Assembly (NCBI RefSeq): GCF_000275845.1
Contig: NW_006766888.1
Span: 580,622-644,621 of the forward strand
Direction of reading: 5' to 3'
Length of the DNA stretch: 64,000 nt
From: Dichomitus squalens LYAD-421 SS1
Lineage: Eukaryota > Basidiomycota > Agaricomycetes > Polyporales > Polyporaceae
Shown: piece after piece, positions 1-11,706 of the stretch
Numbering within the stretch: the stretch's first letter is position 1
How the letters are laid out: the number at the start of each line of letters is the position of its first letter
Translations under genes and position numbers: made by a program
Notes under the pieces: model-generated
Seen by the model: the letters and a program-made list of their open reading frames with translations, nothing else
Told to the model about the DNA's origin: nothing
The model's database searches: none

Positions 1-382
1 CCCACTTGCCTGTCTCCACCTCGACGAGACGCTCGCTGGGGGCGGCGCGAAGGGTACAGAGGAGAGTCTCCGCGAGATGGTCGTCCTTATCTTTGCGGGC
101 TCGAATAATCACCGGCGCCGCGTTGGGGGAGCGCAGGTACTCGAGGAACTTGTCCGGAGCCGAGGTAAGCCAGGTGGGAGCGTCGGGGACGGCCTTGGTC
201 TTTAGGAGCAATATGGGCGTGTCTGGCGGTAGCGGCAGCGGATGCACGGCCGAAGGCCCTTGAACTGTGTTTTGCTTGTCGGAGGATGTCTCCCAGTATC
301 GCTGCTTCGAAACCTGCGATGTAGCAACCGCTGGCCGGCGGGCGAGCTGCGAAGTCTGCAGGCGGAAAGGTGCTCGTATCAT
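1..382 (-). CDS. 5' part of a gene running off the window; possible mitochondrial JmjC/cupin-like protein
   Basis: An open frame starts at the ATG read from 382-380 and stays open to the window edge, giving about 127 residues. The first 35 residues are rich in Arg, Ser, Thr and Ala with almost no acidic residues (starts MIRAPFRLQTSQLARRP), which resembles a mitochondrial presequence. Around residues 80-125 the order FLEYLRSPNAAPVIIRA then RLVEVETGKW resembles the N-terminal part of fungal JmjC/cupin-8 proteins, where a 'PVIIR' strand is followed by a 'VEVE' strand. The catalytic His-x-Asp part would lie outside the window, so the assignment is inference. An intron could begin near base 6 (GTGGG). 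The gene lies in tandem with the PTR2 gene upstream, 430 bp away. I am fairly sure a gene is here and unsure of its product. Confidence 0.45.
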   Translation of the reverse strand, partial: MIRAPFRLQTSQLARRPAVATSQVSKQRYWETSSDKQNTVQGPSAVHPLPLPPDTPILLLKTKAVPDAPTWLTSAPDKFLEYLRSPNAAPVIIRARKDKDDHLAETLLCTLRAAPSERLVEVETGKW

Positions 383-812
383 GGTGGTTTGGGTTCGTTT
401 GGAAGGCGTAGAATGTGGCTGGCTTTATGCTGGAAATGTTAGCACGATAGAACATTGGATGTCAGGGCGGGACGCAGAAAGGGGCTCAATGACGACCACC
501 ATGACGGATGGCATCTGACCATGTCCCACTCTTCTTGAGAACTACAAACCTGCCGTACCGTTGGGTCAGAACCATATCAAGAACGAGAAGCAAGACTCAG
601 GTTGGAGCAACGTGAAGCAGACCGCCGAAATGCAGCAAGACGCGCATATAGCGGGCAGGACGACTATGATTATGAAAGCAGTCATACAGTAAGATACCTC
701 CGGCCCGATTGGACCTCCGAGTAGCACAAAGAAGGAAACATATACAAACCGCACCACCAGCCCCCCGGAACGCAGCAGTCGATGCACTGGACAAATAGCC
801 AGATGATGCATA
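383..812. other. Intergenic region between two minus-strand genes
   Basis: This 430-bp stretch holds the 3' flank of the peptide transporter and the promoter side of the partial gene. The frames that cross it show no family resemblance and no clear regulatory motif was recognised. Confidence 0.5.
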
Positions 813-2914
813 TTAGTGCTTCGGCTCGTAGTGGCTCTCCTCGAGATGGTTGAGCTCGTCCTCCGCCGCGTCGAGATGGCGGAACTGGAACCAGAAGATG
901 ACACCCGCGACGGCGGCGAGGACCGCCATCGAGCCGTAGTTCCAAACAAGCAGCGGGTCCGCCGAGAGCGACACGAACGCCTCGCCGAGCGCAGCGCTGA
1001 TCCCGTTCTGGAACAGGAAGATGGCCATGACGAGCGAGCGCATGTTCTTCGGCGCCTTCGTGAACGCGTACTCGAGACCGGTGATGGACGCGAAGATCTC
1101 CGAGAGCGCAATGAGCACGTACGAGCCCGTCTGGATCCAGACGTTCAGATCAGACGTGATCGGGTTCCCGTGGGCGTCCTGGCACGTTGCGACGTGGTAA
1201 CCGCAGGGATTGCGCTTGTAGATGTAATGTTGGACGACGGCGGCCCAGATCATGGCGGCTGACCCAGTGAAGAAGCCGAATGTGATTTTCTTCAAGGGTG
1301 TGAAGTTGATCCCTGCTCGGCGGAGGGCGGGATAGATGATGATGTCGCAGATGGGGATAAAGATTATGAGGGCGAAGGGGTCGAGATTAGAGAGGACGTC
1401 GTTTGGCAGACCGTTAGTAACCATCGTGGCGGCTTGGGAGACCAAGTTATTGTTGATCTGATTGTACGAAAGCCCTGCAAGCGGAAGATGTGGATGGTCG
1501 ACCCTAGGTCCGGAATCGAAGCACAGGATTGTCACGTACAGTAGATCGGGAACCAGCAGAAGACGTAGCACGCCTTGAAACCGCGCTTGACCTCGTCGAC
1601 CCACTGATCATCAAACGTCATCCACGAGGGCCTGCTCTCGCCTTCGAAGCGGCTCGGCTTCACGGAGTCCCAGAAGTCGGGCACGTTCATATTCTTGACA
1701 AGCCGTATCGGGTTTGTGGACCAGCGGCCCTTCATCGCTTGACGCCAAACGCGGAGCGACTTCGAGAGCACAGAGCCCTGCGGTGGTGAACGTGTATAGA
1801 GTCTGTACCCGCCCCACAGCACAAATGGACAGCACAGGAAGATGATGGTGGGGAGAGTGTACGAAAGCCAGAAGCCAACGTACTAGAGCAAATTTGCAGT
1901 GTCAGCGGTCTCCCCGGCCTATGTAGTAGGTGCAGACATACCTTCTCGGAGTAGGCCATGGAGATCTGACCTATCAAGGCGCCAACGTTCGTGAAGAGGT
2001 AGAAGTACATGTAGATACGAGACGTGGTCATAATCGGGTCGACAATGACGCGTTCACCGCGGGGGGTCTCCCTGATGAAGAGCTTTGACCTCTTGTACTG
2101 TTCGGCGACAAGGGGAGAGATATTAGCCTTGAATCCACCTGTTCCCAGGCCTATGATGATGACTGCAATGATGAAGCATCCCAAAGCACCATGCGAATGC
2201 TCGATGACACCGGGGACAGAGGAAATGATGAGTAGTATGTGACCGATCAGCGCGACCCCGACGCAGATGCAGACGGTCTTGTAGCGTCCCCATTTTGTAT
2301 CGGCAAGGTAGCCACCGAACAGTGGAACAACGTACACCCTAGCAGACGGTGAATATCGATTTACGGTAATAACAAGCTAGCGATCTTGGAGATCACGCAC
2401 CAGAAAGTATTGAAGGTACCGATGCCAGTGGAAGCACGTTGACCAAGGCCGAGCGCACCAGCTTGCTTAATGTTAGCGCCAGTCCTCGATCCGGGTGGCA
2501 GCGGTTGTTGTACGAAGTTGGTCTACGAATGCCACAGCCCTTGTTGGTCATCGGGAATTGCGTACATCACATAGAAGGCCACTTACATAGACGACACTCG
2601 CTCCGTAAAACGAGAAACGCTCCGCCAACTCAACAAAAGCAATCACTAGGGGACATTGTCAGTTCGTGCGGGGAAATAACATGGATCGGAAACAAATTAC
2701 AGTACGCGCTCCAAGGGAGGGAGTCAGACACACGGCGCAGTGTGTGCTTCTCCTCTTCGGTGGGGAAGACAAGCCCATCGTGAACGCCGTCGAGCTCGTG
2801 CTGGAGCGACGAAGTCGTTGCAGACGCAAGATCATGCTTCTCGAGCTCAACCTCGTCCCGTTGGGCTTCGGCGAACCCAGCTAGGATGTCCTTGTCAACC
2901 TGAAGACCAGCCAT
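813..2914 (-). CDS. PTR2: PTR2-type proton-coupled oligopeptide transporter (POT family)
   Basis: Plasma-membrane importer that brings in di- and tripeptides with protons. Family hallmarks appear in order after splicing: N-terminal cytosolic tail (starts MAGLQVDKDILAGF), the ELAERFSFYGASVVY signature, NFVQQPLPPGS, GALGLGQRASTGIGTFNTFW, then LFGGYLADTKWGRYKTV, the GLGTGGFKANISPLVAEQY loop, and several hydrophobic helices ending in FWFQFRHLDAAEDELNH and a short hydrophilic tail. The start is the ATG at 2914-2912, with an in-frame stop at 813. At least five short introns are needed. For example, the codon for W is split between FPIY and LSYNQINNN (about 1470-1537). Fungal members have about 600 residues and this model fits. 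Alternatives within the family (nitrate or other substrates) are unlikely given the close match to fungal PTR2. Confidence 0.93.
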
Positions 2915-4433
2915 GTCCTTGTTTGAGTCCTACAAGTCTTGACCGAAGGAGGGTGCGGACTGGTGCGAAGCGATGACCGTTCAGTAGAGAAACTCGTCAG
3001 GTCTTGAAGCACCAGAGTACCACCGGAGCACTCGACGGTCAGGGAAGACCTTGATGGGTGTAAAGAAGTTGTGAGCGCTGCATCGCCCGTCCGTTCATCT
3101 TGGCATCGCTTTTGAGACATACTGCATGACTGATCCTCTCAGATGCTTTGTGCCCGGCGTTGAACAGGCGTCTCGAAGCCGCTGATCCACTTTGATCATC
3201 AGACGATATACCATCTCAACGGCTCACGGGCAGGAGCAGGACGACACGCCCCCAGCGCCAGAATAAATCTCCTAGAGGCATTGTACACATAGTGGGATTG
3301 AGTGAACCATGCCCTGCAGTCTAAATGGGATGAGCGAATACATACATCCGCAACTTCGATGTTGGCGTCGTCTTGCCTGGTGTAACCAGCCAAAAGACAT
3401 ATCAGGCGGCATCGCGTGGTCCGCTCGTCTAGACGCAGCGCTGGCTCGGAAGAACTTGCCCCGTTTCTTCCACGCTAGTTAGACTCGTTCTCATGCGGCG
3501 ATACCTATAGAAGCCTGACGGCTGGCATCACAAAAATTCTCCGACTACTGCCATAAGGAAAATGGTATCCTGTTGGTATGTCAGTCGTAAGTAGTCAGTC
3601 GTGAGTACTGTGACCCTGTAATCTTCAGATGTGCTAGGCACTCACGAGCTGTCAGTCGGCCATGGCATAGCAAGTATCCCTGGCTCACAAGTCTGCGCCC
3701 ATGGAAGGGAAGAGGTGGTTGCGTGTGGTCGCGTGTGAAGGATTTTGGTCAATTCGCAAAAAGTTGTGGCGTTCAGCGGAGTCGGGCATCCTCAATCTCG
3801 ATCTCAGTGCCTGATCTCATCTGAGACAGTCCGCAGATCTACTCCGAAATCCGAGCAGCAGCTGATTTCCTTGACCTCTGCAGTTTGTTCAAGTCCTGTG
3901 CTGATCTCAACCCTTCCGCTTTCGCCGACATGGCCACGAATCCGAACAGTAGAGCTTCGGGCACGGAGGGCAGGGTTAAAGGCCGTAGCGCGATATCACA
4001 TTCCTTGGCAGAGGGTTGAAGCTAAGTTTGAAGTTTGCTCCTACGCCCTAGCACGCATCGGTGACGGTACAGGAAATCCAGCTCCTGTCGAAAGTCTGCT
4101 TATCTATTGCCGGGCTACTTCGGGGAACGATTTGAGCAGCATTGCCGTGCGCCCTCATGACAGCGTGATTTCTGCAGAGCCACATCTTTTCGACCTTGCG
4201 ACAACAATTCCCAGGAAATCACGCAGCGTGCCCGTGGGGATGTCGTTATCGGGGAAGAAGGGAATTACAGTCAGATCTGATGAGGATTGCGGCTTATATT
4301 CACAGGCCCATGCCCACGCAACCCCGTGGACACACCAGCTGAACAATAGGTGATACTAATGAAGATCGACATCGATTGCATTGCTCGAGGAAATGTCACG
4401 ACGAGAGATCTGACTCCCCTCTCGTTGAACGCT
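2915..4433. other. Divergent intergenic region between PTR2 (-) and the SDR gene (+)
   Basis: These 1.5 kb separate two divergently transcribed genes and must hold both promoters. Short direct repeats of the type GTCAGTCGTRAG occur at about 3581-3606. The open frame at 3745-4353 has no recognisable domain and is best treated as chance. No TATA box or known operator was identified with confidence. Confidence 0.5.
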
Positions 4434-5680
<1,247 letters not shown>

Positions 5681-5824
5681 ACAGTTTACGCTCGGATACT
5701 GAGAGAAGACCATCCACAGGGCGCGCAAGGAAGAAGGCACAGGAGAACAGACATGGAGAGGAACATACGACCCAGAGAGCATGCCCGGAATTCACCCAAC
5801 GGACGTAGTTAGTGATCCCAGCGA

Positions 5825-7849
5825 TCACTGTATTATTTCTTGCCTCCATGGTACCTTGCCTAACCCTGGACGTCGGTTGCTTCTTGACACCCCTGGGACG
5901 GATGCGCCAGGAAACGTCACCCTGAATACCAAGAACTGGTTGTCGTTGTCCAATCCAGCGTTGTACGGCTGTCCAAGGGAGATGCCCTGCGTCGTGATGA
6001 AGTCGTTATCGGACTGGGAGAGAAGCACCGGAGATCAGCTCGTTCCTAGATCCAGGGCAGCCGCCGAACGAGATATTGACAGCTCAACTTACGACAGTGA
6101 ACAAAAAGTAGTCATCAGGGAAATCCGGGTCGCCGACTGGCGCGAGGGCGAGAGATTCCCACTTAGCGTCGATGAGGGTCTGGTCTGCAGGCTTGCCTGT
6201 GGGCCCCCAGTAGCAGGGTTTGAGACAAGGCTTAGGGGAAGAGAACATCAAGCACGCACCGTTATGGAGACCGAAACGGGCGAGCTGCGTGTCGTCGATG
6301 AAACTGACGAAGGAGACGTACGTGGCAGGGTTGATGGTGCTGTCAAGCTCGCCATCCGGCGAAATGGGCTTGCTTGGATCATCAAATTCTGTGTTGTGAA
6401 TGTCGGTCGCGTCGGTGATATCTATCAAGTCGGCCTGCCTGTCGGGTTGCAATCCGTCAACTGCGACCTTCACAGGCAAGTGTGTACAGTGACTTACTTG
6501 TAAGCGGAATTATTGTCGTCACCGCCGTGACCATCGGAGTCACGGGAGAGAACGAGGAAGACATTATCGCTGACAAAGTGTAGCTCGCTTGAGGCGTACG
6601 TCTTGCCCTTTTTACTTTGTGGAAGTGGGACGACCCACTCTCCGACAAGAGGGGGCTGTGCTGCAGACGAGGAGACATTGAAGGCGACTAAACGTGTGAA
6701 ACGCGAAGTAGTCTTGTCGCTTCCCCCATCCTGGATGGTCGCGGATTGGAGGAGTGCATACAGGGTGTGCCCGTCAGCGCTAACGGTCAGTCCCTCGAAA
6801 CCTATATGGTAAGAGTGCATGTGGTCTATATTCAATTCGATCTGTGAAGAGGGATTGTATTACGGACCTTGGTTTCCCGCGCGGCCTGTGTCGGGGTCGG
6901 AGTCAGAAGTAAAGTTGAGCTCGCCCTTAACCAGAGGGAGGATTGCCTGCGGAGGTTGGATGGCTTTGATGAGCTCTGCTTGTTCGCTGAACAAGTAGAT
7001 GTACGGGCCGTATTCGTCGCTGGTCCAGAAGCTATGCGACAGTCCGTGAGCCGCCGATCAGAACTTCAGACGCAGAGAAAATTACACACGTTCCGTCAGC
7101 GTTGAGCACGAGGCCTTCAGCGTCCAGAGACAGATGGTCATTAGAAGGCGCCTCTGGTAATGGCGGGTCTGCCGAGGTCGACGGGCGAATAGCCAGCGCG
7201 TCAAGTCCAGTGGTGGCCGCGTCGTTTCTCTCAGTATACAAGAGTGTGTTACGGTATGAGAGTTTGAGGGTGGTCAAAGCGGCATCGAAAGTAAGATTGT
7301 TCGTTCCGTAGAATGGCGACAACACGAAGTCGATCTGGTGCTGACGACCTTGATAATCGATAGTTCCGTCACTACACGACCCACCGTATCAGCTTGCGTG
7401 ACTAAGACTCTATGAGCTTGGGAGAACATACACGTTGAAACCCCGATCGGGTTGGGCAACAATCGTCCCAGTGAAAGTGCCATCGGACTGCCGCGCAAAT
7501 GAGCCTCTCTTGAGGGCGATGGCACTCCCGAAACCCCCCATAGTGTTGCCTATACGGCATTGTCAATTTGAAGACGTTACGCTTGCTTGTGCGTCACGAA
7601 CCTGTAGAGTCCGTGAAGTTCGACGGAATCAATCCGAACGCGACTAACCCCTGCAAACTCGCTAGAACTCAGCACTCCTATCCACGATAAGACTGGGCAA
7701 ACCTTATTGATGTACGTATTCCCACCCAGTTCCACAGGCACAGCGTACGATGGGTCAGGCTCTGGGAGGCGCGTCGAAGACGGGCGCCCATCGGAGGTCG
7801 TGATGTGCAGGGAAAGCGCGACGATAATCCACGAGAGAGTCGGAACCAT
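5825..7849 (-). CDS. Secreted protein with phytase-like (esterase-like) beta-propeller domain
   Basis: The start at 7849-7847 gives a signal peptide (MVPTLSWIIVALSLHITTSDG), so export is likely. After splicing the order is NTYINK-GLVAFGLIPSNFTDST, GNTMGGFGSAIALKRGSF, GTIVAQPDRGFN, a block around DGTIDYQGRQHQIDF, then GFEGLTVSADGHTLYALLQS. That last block is the most typical block of the PF13449 'phytase-like' family. Later blocks include the acidic DADGHGGDD-type loop (here DSDGHGGDDNNSAYK), SPDGELDS and WESLALAPVGDPDFPDDY, ending with DNDFITTQGISLGQPYNAGL. The stop is at 5825. At least six introns are required. Members are secreted propellers with poorly defined activity, and the name does not prove phytase function. 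Transcription converges on the SDR gene. Confidence 0.82.
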
Positions 7850-8302
7850 TGGGCCTTTCGTCCTCCACGAGGCCTGGAGCAAATTTTCTGCCTCTGAGCA
7901 ACCCTTTATACGCCATGCTACGCTGCCGTTGAGGTCCTGGCTCTGACGGACCCTTCTTGATATAGACGCAAGGCCACGCGGACAATGGACGCACGTTCGT
8001 CCGCCTATTCGACCCCTAGCCCATGGCCATGACTCACATCAAACTCAGCTTGTCGTGCCTCTTCGGAGCATCATCAATGACAGGTTGAACACCGAACGGT
8101 TAATATATACCATGCCGTCAAAACCTCCAACCGCATCCATCGAAGGCTCCAAGTGGCAAGCGCCGACATGCTGTCTTGATGGCCAAGGGCGGATGACTCT
8201 CCTGAGGAAGCTCGCCGGCGCATCGCGGCGATGCCGTAGTATCCCGGCGTCAGCACTTCAGCACTGCAAGATAGTAAGCGCTTGTGTTCTTATTCTCAGC
8301 TA
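7850..8302. other. Upstream region of the phytase-like gene
   Basis: Contains the promoter side of the minus-strand phytase-like gene and the left flank of the inverted-repeat element. No coding family was recognised in either strand. Confidence 0.45.
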
Positions 8303-8805
8303 TGGTGCAGTTCACTTAGAGGCATCCACTTTTGTACGCAATTAAGCGCCGACCTATAAGTCCCTTAGACTGTCATGAAACCCTCCCATAATCTGTCAAT
8401 TGCACGGATTTGAACAGAGGAACTGATCCCTAGACGCGATTTTAGGTCGGGTCAAAACTGGCGAAAATGGCTTCGACAGTAAGGCCACGGCACGTGACAC
8501 GGGCGTTTAAACACTAAAGAGGTAATCCGTTTATTACATAATGGTATCAGACGCCCGTCGCCCGTGCCACAGAGCCTTCGGCATGTTGTCCTGGAGAGTT
8601 TCCAAGATATATAGTTGCAAAGCTTTCAAAGAAAATAGTTCTTCACTAGGTCCCATAAAATGAACAACTATGAGGTCACAATGATGTGCAACATGCTCTA
8701 TTGGTGTCATGAGTCGGTCAAAACCGACCCAAGGCCAAGTCACGTGATGCTCAAGCGCGCGCTTAACTGCGTACAAAAGTGGATGCCACTAATTGAACTG
8801 CACCA
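8303..8805. mobile_element. Non-autonomous TIR element (MITE-like), TA target-site duplication
   Basis: The 47 bases at 8303-8349 and the reverse complement of 8759-8805 match at 44 of 47 positions (both begin TGGTGCAGTTCA and contain GGCATCCACTTTTGTACGCA). The element is flanked by TA at 8301-8302 and TA at 8806-8807, the target site used by Tc1/mariner-type transposases. The 503-bp body has no transposase reading frame, so it would move only with help from another copy. Inside are two related stretches (about 8446-8497 and 8712-8747) that share GTCAAAAC, AAGGCCA and CACGTGA. Superfamily assignment from the TA duplication is inference. A second genomic copy would confirm mobility. Confidence 0.8.
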
Positions 8806-9152
8806 TAGCACGACTCTCTCCAAATAGCCGAGCTGATACTAATTTGACATCTACGGCACGTCCGTCAAAGCTTATACATCTGTACATAGATGTTAAGGCA
8901 AGCTGTCATTCCGCTAAGTTAACGGGCTACCTGCCGAATGCTTGTAGCCTAATATTCATTGAGGACGATTCTGGTCTGGCTCGAAGATCGTGAGACACTA
9001 GCGACAAGTTTCTTCATGCTTCCAGCGGAAGCTTTCCTCTCAGGCGTGAGTTTCCCACCGATATCTGCTTGCTAATCCGGAGACGATGTGTCGCAACAGG
9101 AGTAGTACTAGCTGAGAGAGAGAGAAGTCCTTCCTCCTCGCCCTCGACAGCG
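8806..9152. other. Upstream region of the methyltransferase gene
   Basis: This 347-bp stretch between the TIR element and the methyltransferase start presumably holds its promoter. I saw no gene and no confident TATA box. Confidence 0.45.
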
Positions 9153-10269
9153 ATGGTTTATTCAGAGAGTCCAGTAGCTACCGAGCTCATACCGCCCCTC
9201 GACCCAGAGCTACTTTCTTTATCAGATGCGGAGAGCTCATTCCTTCGCTCCACTACCTCTCTCAATGATGACGAGTTACGGAAGCGGATATTGGACATTC
9301 AGAAGCGGTAGGTTTTCCGTCATTCCCGAACTCATTCAGATGGGCTCACATACACGATAGGGCCTAGTAAGCATTCTTTTCGATAACCTAGGTCCTCCCG
9401 GCCAGTCGACTGATAGCTAGATCAGCGAGGAGTACCCATATCCATGCGTGCGGGCCTTCCACTTCGTGAACCTCATGATGGCTGCAAACCCGATCTACTC
9501 GGCGGTTCTCGAGGCCGGCAAAACCGATCGGACCCTCTTCCTTGACCTCGGGTGTCATAGTATGCACACACCGCGAACGGTCCAGAGTCTGGCATCAGTC
9601 TAATCGCATGTCTGTAGTGGGGACGGACCTCCGCAAGCTGGTCTATGACGGATATCCCGCGTCCAACGTGGTCGGATGCGACCTGCGGCAAGAATACTTC
9701 GACTTCGGCTACGAGCTATTCGGTGATAGGGACAGATGTCCCATCCGATTCTTCGCGGGCAATATCTTCGACTTGCCTGATGTCGCTGCACACACTGCCG
9801 TCGTCCAAGAGACGCACCCTCCTAACTTAGCATCAGTTGACAATCTATCTCAGCTGCGCGGTAACCTCACCCACATCTACACCGGGGCGCTGTTCCACCT
9901 CTTCAATGAAGAGACTCAATATCAGCTCGCCATCAGGCTCGCCTTACTTCTGAAGAGGACACCAGGTGCCATTGTCTTTGGCCGACACCATGGCTTGGAG
10001 CACGCAGGCAAAGTCGACGATCACCTCGGCCGGTAATTATACCCAGTCCACCATCAGATCTCAAACTGACCTGTCGGCTTAGCGACCGTTACGCTCACTC
10101 GGAGACATCGTGGCCCGCTTTGTGGAAGAAGGTATTCATAGAAGTCGAAGGAGAGGCGTTCGTCGACAAGATCGTCGTTTGGGCGAAACTCACCGATGGG
10201 TTCACGCCCAACGTGTTCGGAGCGAAGAAACAGCACCGGATGCTGTACTGGAGCGTTCAGATCGTATAG
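9153..10269 (+). CDS. SAM-dependent methyltransferase, fungal small-molecule type
   Basis: Four exons (9153-9307, 9426-9559, 9618-10032, 10083-10269) join in frame to 296 residues. The N-terminus reads MVYSESPVATELIPPLDPEL and is followed by EEYPYPCVRAFHFVNL. The SAM-binding motif is rebuilt across an intron as FLDLGCHMGTDLRKLV, then GYPASNVVGCDLRQEYFDFG, which carries the acidic residue expected at the end of strand beta-2. Later blocks are LFHLFNEETQYQLAIRLA, GAIVFGRHHGL and a C-terminal TDGFTPNVFGAKKQHRMLYW. This layout matches basidiomycete methyltransferases related to those in meroterpenoid clusters (AusD-like). The substrate is unknown. A degraded relative lies at about 25.5 kb. It converges on the ADH gene, 130 bp downstream. 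Confidence 0.82.
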
Positions 10270-10399
10270 CAGTTCAAGAAGGTAGATTAGGTATTGATAA
10301 CTATGGTTATCCCCTAGATACATAGCCGGTACCGTGGCTCAGAAGTTTTCAGCGTACATGTCGGGACGGTTTACAGACCGCATGAGTATCGTTGTTGAT

Positions 10400-11706
10400 T
10401 TACGGAATGATGACGGCCCGGAAACGGGCGGTTTCCCTGTGAGCATAAGCTTCATGGGCCTTGTGGAGCGGGAACCGTTCCACCAAGCACTTGAGCTTCT
10501 TTGCCTGAACGAAGGCGAGACAGTCCTCCGCGTCCTTCGGAGAACCCGCGGGCCAGCCACGGATGGAGAGGCGCTTCACGAGCAACGACACTGCAAAGCA
10601 CGTTTCGGATCGACGCATTTCAGACAATGGTATTGTGAACACTCACAAGGCGATATCTTCATCGGCTCAGGCTCCACAGCGAGCACGAGCAAAGTGCCGT
10701 TGACCGCGAGGCCGTCGATGAGGCTCTCGGTGACGTTCGCGTTCGGCGCCGTGGACATGATGACTTTCATGCCCCCGAACTCCTGGAGAGCCTGGGCTTG
10801 GTCCACCTTGGAGCTGTCGATGAACTCGTCCGCACCGAGGGTGCGAGCGAGTTCCTCCTTGGACCCGTCCGACGATAACGCGATCGTTCTGAAGCCCATC
10901 GCTGAGGCGAACTGGACGGCGAGATGTCCCAGCCCTCTGTTATTGTAACATGAGTCACGTAGAGCTGCAAAGAGCGGAAGGCCGAGAAGTGCGTACCCGA
11001 TGCCTTGTATGGCGACATACTCGGGAGGGGAGATTGACATGTTACGGAGGGCGTCTGCGCGGCGTGCATCGGTGAGCAGTACATCAGGCATCAGCGACGT
11101 CCCACTCACTGAACGTCGATATACCTGCGCACAGAAGGGGCGCCGCTTCAGCAGGGTCCATGTCCTCGGGGACTTTGACTACGGCTTCCGACCTCAAGGT
11201 CACGTACTCGGCGTAGCCTCCATCCCAGTTTGCACCTGGTTGCCACGCTTCAGCACAACAAGGGGGGAGACGTAGTTTCGGGTACTTGCCGATGATGCAT
11301 TGGTTCTGGCATGTCATATAGTCGCCTGCCCGACAGCGGACGCAAGTATAGCAGTGGCCGCCATGATAGCCGGCCCCAACGCGCTGGCCGACCTTCCACA
11401 TCGTTTCTTGGCAAGACACGGCCACGACGTCCCCGACGATCTCATGTCCGGGGACGCGGGGCAGGGGCACCGGCATGACTTGAGTCGGGCAGATGTCGTC
11501 CCTGCAGCAGACGGAGTCAGCTCCTGGCAAGATGCGAGGAGAGAATGAGGTGCTGACGTTCCGCACACGCCGCAGGCGAGCACTTTGACGACGATTTCGC
11601 CGGCCTTGGGAAATTTCCACGGAACGGTTATTTTCTGGAGCTTGCCCCCAGGTACGAGGAAGGCGTAGGCGGTGTAGGTAGCGGGGAATTCTACGAGTCC
11701 AGGCAT
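10400..11706 (-). CDS. Zinc-dependent alcohol dehydrogenase (GroES-like, MDR family)
   Basis: Medium-chain NAD(P)-dependent alcohol dehydrogenase. The start at 11706-11704 gives MPGLVEFPATYTAYAFLVPG. The first catalytic zinc ligand is in VLACGVCGT, which splices to DDICPTQVMP. Next are PRVPGHEIVGDVVAV with the GHE motif, the structural zinc cysteines in HCYTCVRCRAGDYMTCQNQ, and NWDGGYAEYVTL. The cofactor fold is represented by GLGHLAVQFASAMGFRTIAL, followed by EELARTLGADEFIDSS. The C-terminus has LLVKRLSIRGWPAGSPKDAE and ends RFRAVIIP at the stop at 10400. About 350 residues and several short introns. It resembles fungal AdhP-like alcohol dehydrogenases of the propanol-preferring type. A TATA-like box lies about 70 bp upstream on the same strand. 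Confidence 0.9.

Noticed and set aside
87..455. 122-codon minus-strand frame at the window start
   Set aside because: It is a shifted frame of the better candidate starting at 382, which has both a targeting-like N-terminus and conserved-looking segments.
3745..4353. 202-codon plus-strand open frame upstream of the SDR
   Set aside because: No domain and no sensible splice context; it begins with a non-ATG codon and overlaps the expected SDR promoter.
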